A stretch of 64,000 nucleotides of DNA from Aculops lycopersici (lineage: Eukaryota; Arthropoda; Arachnida; Trombidiformes; Eriophyidae): positions 2,892,739 to 2,956,738 of the forward strand of contig WNKI01000001.1 of NCBI GenBank assembly GCA_015350385.1, given 5' to 3'. The notes below the pieces were generated by a model. That model was not told where the DNA came from. It saw nothing but the letters and a program-made list of their open reading frames with translations, and searched no databases. The position numbers were made by a program, and so were the translations under genes. The first letter of the stretch is position 1. Every line of letters begins with the position of its first letter. Below, piece by piece: positions 20,601-33,300 of the stretch.

Positions 20601-22056
20601 AACTACCTCAGATCTGCTCAGCTCGGAAGCCTGCGAGTCCAATTTTAGATTCCGATTCGACGGCGTGACGCCCACTGAACTCTCAACATAGCCGGTGACA
20701 CTCGACAAACCTGCGACCACAATGCAACTCGTTTCGTTGCAAACACACCCTAACCGGCCTGCTTGTGTTCAATGTGTCTAGTGGGTCTGTTGATAAGATA
20801 AGCGCTAAACGGTTGCTTCCAATTTCAAGCTTGAAGCAGGTAACTTTCATTCGAGTTCGAGTTGAATGCTCGGCTGGTTACACATTCGTTAGCGCTTCTC
20901 TCATTGGCGTGGCTATTCGTTTTTTCGCCGCCTCTAGAGATTGTCACGTTTTCAAGGGAGAGGGCCGAGTTAAGTTGTCACCGAGTCAAATGTTTCCATG
21001 TTTCAGCCATAACCTCGTGCTGCGAATACATTGGAGAGTTGTTCTAGTTATTCGCGCTTGATTGGCAAAACATCAAGGGTCGACAGATCGGCGACTTGGA
21101 AGAGGGGAAAACGGTATATTTGGCGGAAGCGAAACGGGTGTCTCTCGTGTTCCAATTTGCTCCTCCAATGGTTATATGTTTTGAGCAGAGAACCAGCTGC
21201 CACCCATTGTGTTGTTGATTGTTGTTTCACTAGTAGCTACTTCCAACCAAACGGCTAATTGTAGTGCATCGTCAAGGACGCTAACAACGATGACGACAGA
21301 GAGGAGTTTGAGTTCTGATTTTGGAACAAAATCTGCTTGCTTTAGCGGCCAAATCGCATAGATACAATAATCCAAAATGCAGATGCATCAGTAACCGGCG
21401 GCGAGCCGTTATTTTGTGCATGAGTGCGACGACTTTCGTGGCCTTATGGAGAAGAGACTCGAATGCAATCGCATAATAATAATAATAATAATCAGCCTCG
21501 TCCCAGTCCTAATGTCGATTTTGCATTTCGCTGCCACTCTAAGCTTACCACAACCAACCAAACGTAACTCCCAATTTCGCTGTCTTCTGGTTGCGAGCTC
21601 CAGCGTCGTCATAGTCTCCTCTCACCCTGGACTAGCGCCGTAAATCCGTAGGCAGCATCACGCCGGTTGCTTGTTTCGTCGTCGTTGTCGTCGCCGTCGT
21701 CATCTTCAGCAGAGTGGAAGTTGTCGAAAAATTTGCCGGTTCCCCCGGCGAGTCGAGGGTTCTATTGGCTCGCAGAGGGATGAGTTTGCGATTTTGGCCT
21801 TCGAATTTGAGTGTGCAATCGCATCATAAGCCACTAAAACTAGCCTTAGTTTTGTGAATCCCTAATTTGCCATTCTCCATTCTTTTCCTTTTGCCAGAGG
21901 AGAAGCATTCTAGTTACGTTGTCTAGTCTAATCGTGGTCGTTGGCGCCGTGGTTCCTGCTCAGCTTCGCGCGCGCCCATCGGCATCAGCTCGTCGAATGG
22001 ATGACAGTGGGTTGTATATGGCAAATTGAATTGCGCTTGCATTCAAGAGACAAAAT

Positions 22057-22080
22057 GAGAGAGAGAGAGAGAGAGAGAGA
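22057..22080. repeat. (GA)12 microsatellite
   Basis: Uninterrupted GA dinucleotide run inside dpr intron 1. Confidence 0.95.
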
Positions 22081-25000
22081 CTACCACTTCAAAGAATAGT
22101 GATGCCATCAGAGTCTCTAGTTTCAATATTCCCATTTGCCAGTTCTTAGTCCGAATCCCAAATTCAAGAGTCACGACTTTCCAGCTTCCTCCTGCTCCTT
22201 TCGTCTTCCCTCTATTGGCATTGCCATCGCCATCGCGAGTCGCGACCGCCACTGCCACTGATATCATCCAAAAGCCACTCCAGCAAGCGCGCTAGCAAAC
22301 CAAGCAAGTCTCAAGCTGGCGTCATCATTTGCCGGTCTAAATTTTTCACCACTTTGTTAGTTCTTCCCATTCGTTCCAAGTGGAGTGTACATTTCGAATC
22401 ATTTCCATTTACATTCAAGCGACAACTACCTGCTTTCTTTTTTTCCAACAGTTGAACTTGTAGTGCCGCTGCTGCTATCGCTCTAATAGCCCAAAGCGAC
22501 GAATAGCAGTAGCGGTGGTGGTGGCTGTCCGAAATCCAACAACAAACTCGGAAACTCGTACCTTTACCTGGTTGCCGGTGCTACTATTGCAAGTGAAAAC
22601 GGCGACGACGACGACTCTGAATGAACCAACGACTCAAATCAGTTTTGTTTTCAGTTTAGGTCAACGTTGGCTGCTCCATTTTCAACTGGTACCTTTTTTG
22701 CCGGCATCATGAAAACCATTCAACTGACGAGGCCCACGACGTGGTCATGTGGCAATGGCTAAAGCTACAACTAGCAACCAGCAAACAGCCAGGTGAGTCA
22801 ATGTGCGAGTTGCCTCTTACATTTCGCTCGCCGTTTTTTTTTCTCGGCCGCAGCAACCACTAGGTAGGAGGTAGCAGTGGACGCGCACGAGCCAAACGCG
22901 TGCCAAAAACTCATTGTCCATGTTTGTGTTTGTGCACTAGTAATATTTCAATACGTTTTTCTTTCTCACTCTCTGGTCGCTCCACCTCCACCTCCACCTC
23001 TACCAAACTAGTCGCCATTCGCTAGTGATGTCCTCCTACTCGTTGCTGCGCGTTGATGGGCAGACGCGGAAACGCGAGACACTAGCAGCAATGGCAACAA
23101 CATGAGCATTCAGACGCATCGAACCGGAAACCCGGTGGCTATCCGCTGAGTTACAGTGAACTTTGGCCCCAACCAACGACAACAACTCGTTTTGTTGGCT
23201 GCGATAGCAAATTTACAGTAAGTCCGAGGGCAAGTCATTCAACACTTACTCGCTCACTCACTTAGCCGGTTGGTCGAATTTGTTGTTGTTTGTATCAAAA
23301 CTAAAAGAAACGCATCCAAAACCAAAGTCGAGGCGCCAGATGCCACGGTTGGTGGTTTCCAGTTGTGATATTGCTCTTTCAATTGGCTACGCCGACCAGA
23401 TTGCCTCTGTCGCTAGTGAAACTGCCGCCGCGGTTGCCGCTTGCGACAAACGATGAGACTCGGTATACAGATGTAGAGAAAAATTTATCTTTGCCTCTCT
23501 CAATGTGATTGCCTTTTGTTGGTGACGGTGTGTCGGCGTTTCAGTCCGCACGCGCCAAGCATCATCTGATGTATTTACACGATTTGCGTGAATTTTTGTC
23601 ATTGTGTTTGGACTTGGCATCTACTGTGTGGTTGATGGCAAGCAGCGATGCTCTTGTTATCGTTTCATCGTTGGAACGTATCATAAACTCATTGTGTCCC
23701 GCGGCAACAGCAGCCACGGCAATCTTCGAGCAGCAGCTGTTTGCATTCATTTGTAGCGAACACACTGAAGCGGCCGCCGCATCTGCAGCCACCAGCACCA
23801 AATTGGGCGCCGGCCACTTGTTGACCACTGGATCGAGTGAGCTGAATTGACCAGGACGAGCAGTCATGCTGTGCGAGTTTAGGGCCTAATCAATGGCGCG
23901 ACGAACCGACAATCGCTGGCCTAATGTGAGTCATGCTGTTTCTCACAGGAAGGTGACGCAACATTTTGTTTGCTCAATTCTTGTTTGTGGCCCGAAACAG
24001 ATATGCACACTCTCGCAGCATAAAGACAACACAGGCCCAAGTGTCACATCGGCGACCAAAGCATCGGCGGCGGCGCCGGTAGTGGCGTGAAATCTCCACC
24101 ATCACCTCGCTCGTCATCCAAACTAATCCAACACCCACAAACTGTGAGCATTCCTGTGTACGCGGCGCACAGGGCAAGACGTTAAAATAGGACCGGCTAA
24201 ACTACCACTAAAAGGTCCCACAAACGACCGTCGGATGGAATTTCACTTCGCCCCTCTTATCTTGGCGGGCAATCTAAGCGTCGCCGCATAGTTACCGGTA
24301 GTAGCAGTGGATGGTGATATGATGCAACAATCTCCCAGCCTAGTTTCCCTTTTATCTGCCCCTCTCTCGTCCGTCTACTCGCCTTTTGGCCCTAATGACA
24401 CCAAAAGAAATTGAGAGAGATGTATAAATAAGAGAGTTAGCCAGGTAGATGCGAGCCGCTCATACCATGAGCATCATCATCTTTCTACCCGTCCTCCAGG
24501 CAAGAGGTGGACCCGAGACAGGCTAAGTGACTCTCATTCACTTTTCTCCCCGTTCTAGGCACATGGATATACGCTTAGCAAGCTCGAGATGTCTCGCGCT
24601 TGTCCTAATGAATGTCGCGCGCTCGAATGCAACTGTACGGTACAGGATGAGCATCGAGCTGGCGAGTTAGCTAGCTAGCGAGAGACCGAACGAACGAGCG
24701 TTAGTCGTAACAAGCAGACGCCACATTAAGATGTTGCGAGTGTAAATGTTGTCATTTCGCCAAATTAACTCCTCAAGTCAAACTGCTAGCTGATTAGATC
24801 GGCCCAACGACCGACCGACCCAATAGTAGGACCGACCCAGTAGTAGCGAATGAGCGAATGGTTGTCGAACCAGTGGGGCGTGAGCATTAGTGAAATTCAA
24901 TCTACCTCCCAACTCGCTTACACCAGTAGTATCGTGTGGCCAGACAACCGGCGAGAGCTAACCAGCCAGCCTTTAGTTGGCCTGGTTAGCTCACGCCGAC

Positions 25001-25567
25001 TTAAAGGTGTCGCATTTCGGACTGCATTTTGCATTCAGTTCTCGTTCATCTTTAGTCGCAGGTTAATTGAACAGCACGATTAGATTGTGGTTGTTACTGC
25101 CGTTGTTGTTGTTGTTGCTGATGATGTTTTGATACACAGGGTTAGAGGAGCTTCCTGTTGTTGCGTACTTCAAGTATCCCAATGAGAGAAAGAATTAGCA
25201 AGTTTATATACATTATCATATATTTTATTTTATTCGAGTTCACTAAAAACAACACAACAGCAAAGTCACATGCATTTTTCTGGGACTTATCTCATCATTG
25301 AGTCCGAGATTCCGAAACTAACTCCCTCGACTGCGAACTCCCAATGCTCGTGATTTGAACACAACTCTCACCACCAATGACTACAACAACCTTTAGTCAT
25401 ATGGATCGGTGCAAATATCATCGTTATCACGCAGGTTGTCGTTTGCTTGTTATCACTTGTTGAGAGGAGAATTGAGAATATTGAGTAGCGTGTAAGCTTC
25501 TTATTTGGTTACTTAAATCAATTTAATCTTAACGCCGGCCAGTCAGCTTGCTATTTAGTCTGGCTGA

Positions 25568-25581
25568 AGATCGGAAGAGCG
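25568..25581 (+). other. Adapter-like 14-mer
   Basis: AGATCGGAAGAGCG, identical to the first 14 bases of a common Illumina adapter, inside dpr intron 1. The following bases do not continue the adapter. It is either a trimming remnant or chance. Confidence 0.4.
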
Positions 25582-26155
25582 AAGATGCGGATATCTGAGT
25601 CGCTTCGGTGTTGCTTTGATTTCGAACCTTTTCAACCCCCGAAATTCAACATTAACAATTCCACTAGACCAATGAAACTGATGCAGCTAAGATGGCCGAT
25701 TTGAAGTTGAGCAAGCTAAATTCTCTCGTGTGATTTATGCCCCTAGCATATAGTAGTAGTTCGCTTTAGTATCAGCAGTAGGAGCAGCAAGACACTTGGC
25801 TCGATGTCGGCGACCAGCGAGAAATTGAATCTCTCAGGTGGTCGTGGGCAAAGCACGCAAACTGCCTTTATCTTTGCAAATGTTTCCGTCTGTCGATCCG
25901 TTTGCTTGTTCCTCCGTCGGGCCGCTCGTCGAATCGAACGATAACCATAATTCACCCGAATCACAGACGGCGAGCCAGTCAAGTGGCGACTGGTTTGCAC
26001 ATCGTCGTCGCCGTCGCTGTCGCCTAACAGATATAAATTGATAGACAATCGAGTTTCTCCGTCGGTGTTGGTCGTCCGGTCGGATGGTCAAATGGTCGTC
26101 TCTCATCGATAATAATACACCAGTTGTGCTGGCGCCACGTAGACTAATGCCGCCG

Positions 26156-26187
<32 letters not shown>

Positions 26188-26801
26188 CATTGATGGTGTT
26201 CAATTTACATCCAGCTCACACTTTATGCTGTCCAATGCTCACTGGTTGTCCTTAGTAGACCGGAGGGCAGAAATGGCAGCAGCTAACCAGCTGATTGCGA
26301 TTTCATTGCCCCTCGCCGACTTGTGGATTTTGAGCGCCCCTCTCGAGGTTAGTGGCTGGCGCGACGTTGAGTTAATATATGCGAAGCGCTCCGGCAAGCT
26401 AGCCAGTCGGTGGTTGTTGTTGTTGTTGTTGCTGCTGCTGCTGCTGTTGTTCGCGCTCACTAATACTAAACTCATTTAGTGTGTCCTCCAGTGGCAATGG
26501 CAAAGATAGTGACAGAGGAGTACACCGCTGCTCTGGCAATATAATTCTAGTGTGAATCACGACTTCTGTTCTCTGAGCTTACGAGCTTACGAGAGAGTAT
26601 TAGCATCGACATAAAAATACAAGACAACGGGAGAGTTCGGAATTTCGCGCTTGTGGGAAATTTAAAATCAAGAATTCATTTGGACACTCGCTCTCGGTGA
26701 GCTCTGCGCACTCGAGGTGCTTGAGAGTCTCATTGACCCTCACAAACACTACTACTCGCATGAGCTTACCAACTCCGAAGATCATACGAAGAAATAATGA
26801 A

Positions 26802-26803
<2 letters not shown>

Positions 26804-26882
<79 letters not shown>
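26804..26882. repeat. (GA)n microsatellite left of gap
   Basis: About 39 GA units running straight into the assembly gap. A further GA run at 26985-26998 follows it, so the gap lies within the repeat. Confidence 0.97.
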
Positions 26883-26984
26883 NNNNNNNNNNNNNNNNNN
26901 NNNNNNNNNNNNNNNNNNNNNNNNNNNNNNNNNNNNNNNNNNNNNNNNNNNNNNNNNNNNNNNNNNNNNNNNNNNNNNNNNNNN
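26883..26984. other. Assembly gap (102 N)
   Basis: Run of N flanked on both sides by GA repeat. The true GA tract length is unknown. Confidence 0.99.
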
Positions 26985-29914
26985 GAGAGAGAGAGAGATG
27001 GAGAAACAACAAGACTCGAGAGTAAATTTGATTAAATGGTCCGTAAAGTGAGCTGTTGGCTAATAGATAATAACGAGCGGTTAGCTAACTTGCGTTATAA
27101 CCTTTGCCTTTGGAGTGAGTTATAAAAATGAGTTTAATTTTCATTACTCCTCACGTCGCTGCTTCTATTCCTTGTGCTGCCATTATTTGCGTCGCTCGCT
27201 CTCTCACACCACTGGCCTAGACTCTCTAGTTTAATAGTGTGTATACATATATTTATAAATTAGTCCGAAGCAGACCGAGTGCGCCACTAATTAGGTCGGC
27301 AAGACAGTTGGACAAGAGAAAAGAACAGCAACAAGCAACAGACAGATGATTTAGGTTCGTCAGCCAGCCAGCCAATTCGTCGCCATTGTCGCCGGGTAGT
27401 TTCTCTGTTGATGCTAATAATGTTTGCTGCAGAAGCAGCTCATTGAAAGAATGAATGAATCGGAAGGAGGAGGAACGCGTTGACTTGCTGGCGGCGGTTT
27501 AATTTGCCTCGCTAACTCTAAAGCCACCTGTTAAACAACAACTACCATCTCCACTAGCAGCTCCAAAGAGAAGAGGTCGCTGAACTTATCATGTCTTGTC
27601 ATAATGCAAGGTGATCGCCTAGCTGGCGAATGGTGAAACCTGCCCACCGAATGAAGTGAGTTTTAGGCAAGGTGCGCGTGTCGCGCGCATAGCATAAACC
27701 ATAGCCAAGATTTTCCCTCTGTCTGAATTCTCAGTGAACCCCTTCGATAGAGTGGCAAGTCGTTGGCTAGTCGAGAATCGACTAAACGAGCCGAAGGGTT
27801 GAGATTTTAGTTGATCCCTTGATTTTTTGCTTCCTCTCTCTCTCTCTCTTTCTGCTCTCGCTCACCATAGCCAGATCAATCTAATCCCCTCGGCTGCGAG
27901 TGAGTTTCATCAACGGCCGTGGTGGTTGTTGTTGGAGTGTGCCGAAAGGACACCGCCGAAGCCTCAATATCAAAGTAATGAAGTGAAGGGGGACGCCAAG
28001 GAAAAGAACGTCGACGACATAGATGGCAACGTAGAGGAGCAGCAGCAGCCGCACCAGACTAAAACCAAATTCAAAGTTAAGTAGTCGCGCTGATGACTGG
28101 CAAGTATCAGCTTGCTTCCAAGATTCCCATCGTCGTCGTCGAGCTAAGCTTTAGTAAAATCCTTTCGTGCTAATCAACTAATTGCGTCGTCGCCGTCGTT
28201 GATGTCGACAACGAGAAGGACCGCGATGGAGGCTGGCAACGAGTTGATGCTGATGCTCTTGAGGAGTCGCCGACGGAGACGACTGCTAGCCGCCCGCTCG
28301 CGCCGACGTGAACCAGACGTCGAAGGCCACGGCGTTGGCGCGCATCAATTGAATCCTTCGAGATCATCGGCCGTAGTGTCTCGGTTTCTCTTCTCGGCTC
28401 CGACTTTGTTTGTTTGACTGGGAAGCCTTGAGAATTTGATCCTCGCCTCTGCTCTTTTCCGCTGAACCGGAAGTTGAAAGCGGAGTTAGCAAGTTGCTTC
28501 ACTCGCCAACTCGAGTGGCAGGCTAGCGAGGCGCGAGTGTGGCTTTGCCTGTTTGTATTTGTACACAACGGCGACCAAGAGGGTTGTGCAAAACTACAAC
28601 AAATAGACGAGGACGACCCTCTCTCTTTCTGGGTGTCAGTTTGTTTGTTTGTCTTGTAGGCGGCGGCGGCTACGGCGGCGTCAGTGGCTAAAAATCACAG
28701 ATAGACCATCTCTAGCCAGCCGGCCGACTGGCTATTCAAGATGCTGCACGAGTTTTGGCGCAGAAATCAATTCCATTAGCTCGAGGACCTAGGATAGAGA
28801 AAGAGTTCTAGAGTTTAGCCGCTGAATTTGCCGTTACCGTTGCGGCAACATGCAGCTACGAGCGACTAGTTGTTGACAAGCTCGCGGCCTCAGCGATTCA
28901 AAACGCAGCAGCAAGACGAGCGAGTAATAGAATAAGCGGCCGGTGTATTGTGTTACTCGCACTTATGCCGCTCGCGCCTCCGCACTAGGCAGCCTCTCGC
29001 CGGCGAGTCGTGGTGTAGGAGGAGTAGGCGTCAAAAAGGAACGTAGCCTTAAGCTCCTCCAACTTCTCCTCTCTATGCCATCGAGTCACTGAGACCAAAA
29101 CCACCACCGCGACTAGTAAATGAGCTGGCCAACAAAAGCTCGCCAGTTTGCTCAGACCCAACAAGCAAAAGTCCAGCGCTCTATGCGCCAATGAGCAACC
29201 ACAATGGCGACCAACCGATACTCGCTCGTTCCCCCAGAATTGCTTTGGTGTCGGTTGCTGCTGCTGCTACTACTACTACTACTATTGCAGCGGCACCAAT
29301 TGTGGTGGACAGACGAGTAGCTTGCCAAGTAGCTCGCCAAAGAGGATGAGGCTCAATGACACTTAAGTGGCAACTTTGCGCCACCATCTTCGTAGTCTCA
29401 TAACAATTCTTCGACCATTCAAAGCGCGCGCCTCTATTTTTTTCTCTCTCTTTCACTATCCTACACTCTCGGTGTTGATCTCGTATAACAGAAGCACCAC
29501 GAAGCCAATTGAGCCGATCTATTGTGCTCCCAGCTCCAAAACCACAGCGTAACTTTTCCTTATGTCTAGTCCCGTAGCTTTCACTGCTACTGCTGCTGCT
29601 GCTGCCGCAATGTGTGGCCTCGAATTGAAACGGACCAAAACGAGCGGCGAATGAGCATCCGAATTGGAGCAGCAGCAGTAGCGAGATCGCGACACAAAGT
29701 AACTCGACTCGACTCTCGACTTGAGGCATCGCAATGCACACAAACTAGGTCCAAAATAACATTAACAAAAGACCGACAGTCAACCAACCAACTGACTAAC
29801 TGACTCTCTCCCTCTTATCCACTCCACTCCACTCACTCGCTCGCTCACCTCTCGACTAAAAACTCGTCCAACCAAACGAACCGGAACTTGCGCTCGTGCA
29901 ATTCTCGCTTGCAG

Positions 29915-30364
29915 GTGTGCATTTGCGCCGAGTGAGCCACAATAGTGACAGCAGCAGCAGCAGCAGCGACAGCGACGATGTTGCGACGCTCCTCCGGTTG
30001 CGGCATCGCAACCCGAGCCAACGAGACGAAACGGGGAGGCATCAAATTGGTTCGGGCCAAAATGCAAGCCGCTCGGGTTATTTTGAGGAAATTGCAACCA
30101 ACTCCAAGGCAGAGACTAGAAGACGGCGGCGGCGCTCGCCGATGCCAGTTGCGCGGCTAGCCTCAGGTAGACAACAGGCAAGCGGTGGCTCAAGTTCTAG
30201 CGGCAATGTTAAGCCAAGCACAACTCTGGCGCCCACGCCAGCGCTTAACAGGCAGCAGGTGGGCGACGAGAGCTCGCTGCCGGGGGCCGGAAGTGGACAA
30301 ATTCTAATGGCCACCACGAAGCCGCCAGCGGCGACGGCAATTAAAAATGTGACCGCGCAAAATG
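29915..30364 (+). CDS. dpr: dpr-family gene, exon 2 (extracellular stem and start of Ig1)
   Basis: Frame opened by the acceptor TTCTCGCTTGCAG|GT and closed by AATG|GTAAGT, both phase 1. It encodes 150 residues: a Ser/Asp-rich stretch, an Arg-rich site (TRRRRRRS) that could be cut by furin-type proteases, a Ser/Thr/Pro-rich stalk, and IKNVTAQNG. The last segment joins exactly to the GQSVLLHC of exon 3, reproducing the first strand of the Dpr Ig1 domain (compare NVT...G.....C in this family). Most of the exon is low complexity, so the call rests on phase, splice sites and this last segment. Confidence 0.7.
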
Positions 30365-33300
30365 GTAAGTAGCTTTTGCTCGTTTCTTTAGAATATAACA
30401 AAATACATCCGCTTCTCTTTACCTCCACCTCTACTTTTGTTTCCTTTGCTAAAGTTACCTGAAATTTTCTGTCAGTAACAAAAGTCGCATCCATTTTTCG
30501 AAGGTAGCCAGTAGTTGTGTTTGTTACATTCGTTATGCACACAATCAAACGGGAAACTACACTCGCCTCTCGAGCGTTTGGAAACTTACAAACTTTCCCT
30601 TCGCTCGAATGAGATCTGCGACGAAGCGCTAGGCAATATCGAGCTCATAGCCGCCATTTAGTTTCTCATGAGGCCATAAAAATTTTCCCTCTTAATACTT
30701 GCGGAAACTCTCTATTGCCGCCGCCGTTGTCGCCACTCACACAATTTCACCGTTAACTTGCTCATATAACTTTCCGCAAAGTGAACTTGCCGCCGCCAAT
30801 GAGCTAAGAGACCGGCAAACTAGCGAGAGATAATAATTGAATTCGCGACTGTACATGCGAAAGAGACCGAGTTTCTGGATGCAGCGGCACAGGAAGTTGC
30901 AGGGGCAAACGCGTCGAGATGGGAGCTCTGAGCCTCAAGCAGCTCGTCGTCTCTAAAAGCCAAGTCGCTATACTAAACTTGGAGACGAGGGTTGAGAGCT
31001 AGAGCAAATTGCGGCACACCGCTAACATTAATGAATGGATCAAGGGAAGCATGAAAATTTTAACACATTTTCCCTCTATCTGCCGGCCGGTTGCTTGTAC
31101 TCTACTGCCTTTGTGCCGCCACTTAGTTTGGCTAACGCCTAGCCAAACGACAGGCGGCAACTAGCAGCTGCGACCATAACTTAGTCCCTCGCAATTGATG
31201 CTGGCTACGTAGACATCGTTGTGGTTGTTGTTGATCTTTTGGTTATGACTAGAAGCAGTCAACTTTCTTGTCACAACAACAACAACAACAACAACAGAGA
31301 AGAGCAACGAGACGATTTCCAGTAAACGCATGCAAATTTGCCGCCCACTTAAACATGCGAGAGTTATAATCGTCGCTGTCTGTCGTCGGCTCGCTAGCCT
31401 TCTCTCGAGTCGCTATGTACAGGCGGCCAGTTTGACTGGAGTCCATGTTCTGAAACCTGGAGTCTGGACTAGTTGAGTTGAGTTTAGTTTAGTTTAGCAA
31501 GCAACTCGAATGGTTGATTCGGAGAGGCTAAAAGTCGGAAAGTTGGAAAGGCGAAACGGAAGTCACTTCAGTTGCTGCAAAAGCCGATTGGATTGAAGCA
31601 TCGTCTCGTCATCTGAATTGCACTCCGCGGCCTACAGAGTGACAGTCGATTGGCCAGACAGCCAGCCAGCCAGCAACAACAGCCAGCAGCTGCGGCGGAG
31701 GCGGCAAAGTGGGCGCCGGGCTGTCGTTTGCTTTGAGCACTTGCCGCCAGCCGGAAGTGATGCAACCCAACACCAAGCGCCAAGTCGGCTGGTCGATCTG
31801 TCAGATGAAAGGAGACAAAGAAAAATTAAATTATCGCCTTGGAATTGGTCGCCAATTTGAGTTCGACGAGTGGAACGACGACTGCAAGCGAGTGAAGCGG
31901 TTTGCAAATTTTGTAAACTTTTCGAATTATATCTTGTCTTTCAAGTTGTAGAATCTTTCTCTTTTCTAAAGCAAAAGTTGAAACTAAGACTAGAGAAAGA
32001 GAAGACAAGAGACAGATAGATGGGAAGACAAAAACGGAAGTCCATTTCCATTCTATGGAAAGGGGCTCACTTTAGTCAGTGTAACTTCTACTTCTCGTCC
32101 TAGGACCAACCGAAAGTTGTAATGCAAATTAATCACAAACTCACGAGCTGCGCGCAAGAGTTTCTAGTGCGATTTGTGCACATCGTTGCGGTTCACGTTG
32201 AGCATAGCAAGAACATTCTCCATTCTCGCAATTCAAATGATGCTTTGAGTTCCTCGAGGTCGAGTTTGGGCAAGAAAAACAGAAGGCAAGATAAAGTTTG
32301 ATGACGCAGATGCTCTCTTTTGCTCTCGCTACTTATTCAAGTAAAATTTGAACGCGAAGTAATAATGAGAAAAATTGAGCAAACTTTTCATCACTTACAT
32401 CGCCTCCATCGTACTCGTTGAGCTTTGGAGAGCGCCGGAGCCAACCACTTGCTGGGTTTGCCATATTTTGTTTTGTCTCGCTGGCCCTTCTTTGCGCCTC
32501 GTCGCTAAGCTAGCTCGCCTCGGCCCGAATCAGCCGACCAAGCAGCCGATCCACTCGGCGACTGGTAGTCGATTTTCGAACTGCTCGCTCCATTAATCAT
32601 CATTCAACTGGATTCCTCGCGAGTCGTCGTCGCCCTTTCGCGTTCATTCGTTTGCAGTTCATCTCGGTCCCCTATCCCTTCACATGGTTCGCAGCCGCAG
32701 CAGCCACCGCCGCCGCCGCCACTGGCGCAGAATTCGAACGCCGGAAACGGAATCCTAAACTCGTGTTAGTACGCGGCAATACTGGCAAGCGACTTGAGAT
32801 TTGCGAGTTCATTTGGTGGGCACCTCGAGGTCGCCGATGAGTCAGCAGGAACAGTGAGAGTTGCCTTCGACTCAACAGCAACCACCGCTGCCTCTTGCTC
32901 GAGTTTTCCGACGACAGCAGCAGCAGCAGCAGGAGCGGGTTGTGTAACCAACAAAGTGGTAGTTGCCTGCTGCTGCTGCTGAAATTCCCGCTGCTCTTGG
33001 AAGAATTACAAAGCCTTTTGCTCGGTGCCATGCAATAAAATTTCGCTAAAGTCGACAGAAAATATCACTATTATTATTTTTATTTTATTATGCCAACTTC
33101 AAGTATCCAATTTCACCCGTCGCGTGGCCAATTCTTCACCGAGACCTGCGTATGTGTCGGCGCACACAAAACTAGAGTTCGTCACGCCGACACATACGCA
33201 CCTTGCGCACGCGTTCCACTCGCTCGCGAGTCGCGAATCAACCTCGCCGGCCATCAGCGCTGGCGCGCCAGGTGAGCTTAACGCATTGAGCTCACCAAGA

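Larger units (their letters stand above)
17603..29914 (+). other. Intron 1 of the dpr gene (12.3 kb)
   Basis: Starts GTAAGT and ends TTGCAG. No supported exon was seen inside: the many 60-190 codon frames on both strands lack domains and overlap each other. It holds GA/CT microsatellites, an N gap in a GA run, runs of GCC/GCN triplets and one adapter-like 13-mer. Undetected alternative first exons or regulatory elements are possible. Confidence 0.55.

Noticed and set aside
27827..28084. Possible extra dpr exon (85 codons) with a GTTAAG end
   Set aside because: Donor is poor, phase does not match the phase-1 pattern of the other exons, and no homology is visible. Not needed for a continuous protein.
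29181..29741. 186-codon minus-strand frame
   Set aside because: Its sequence reads as CAG/GCN repeat translation with no family signature and it overlaps other equally long frames.
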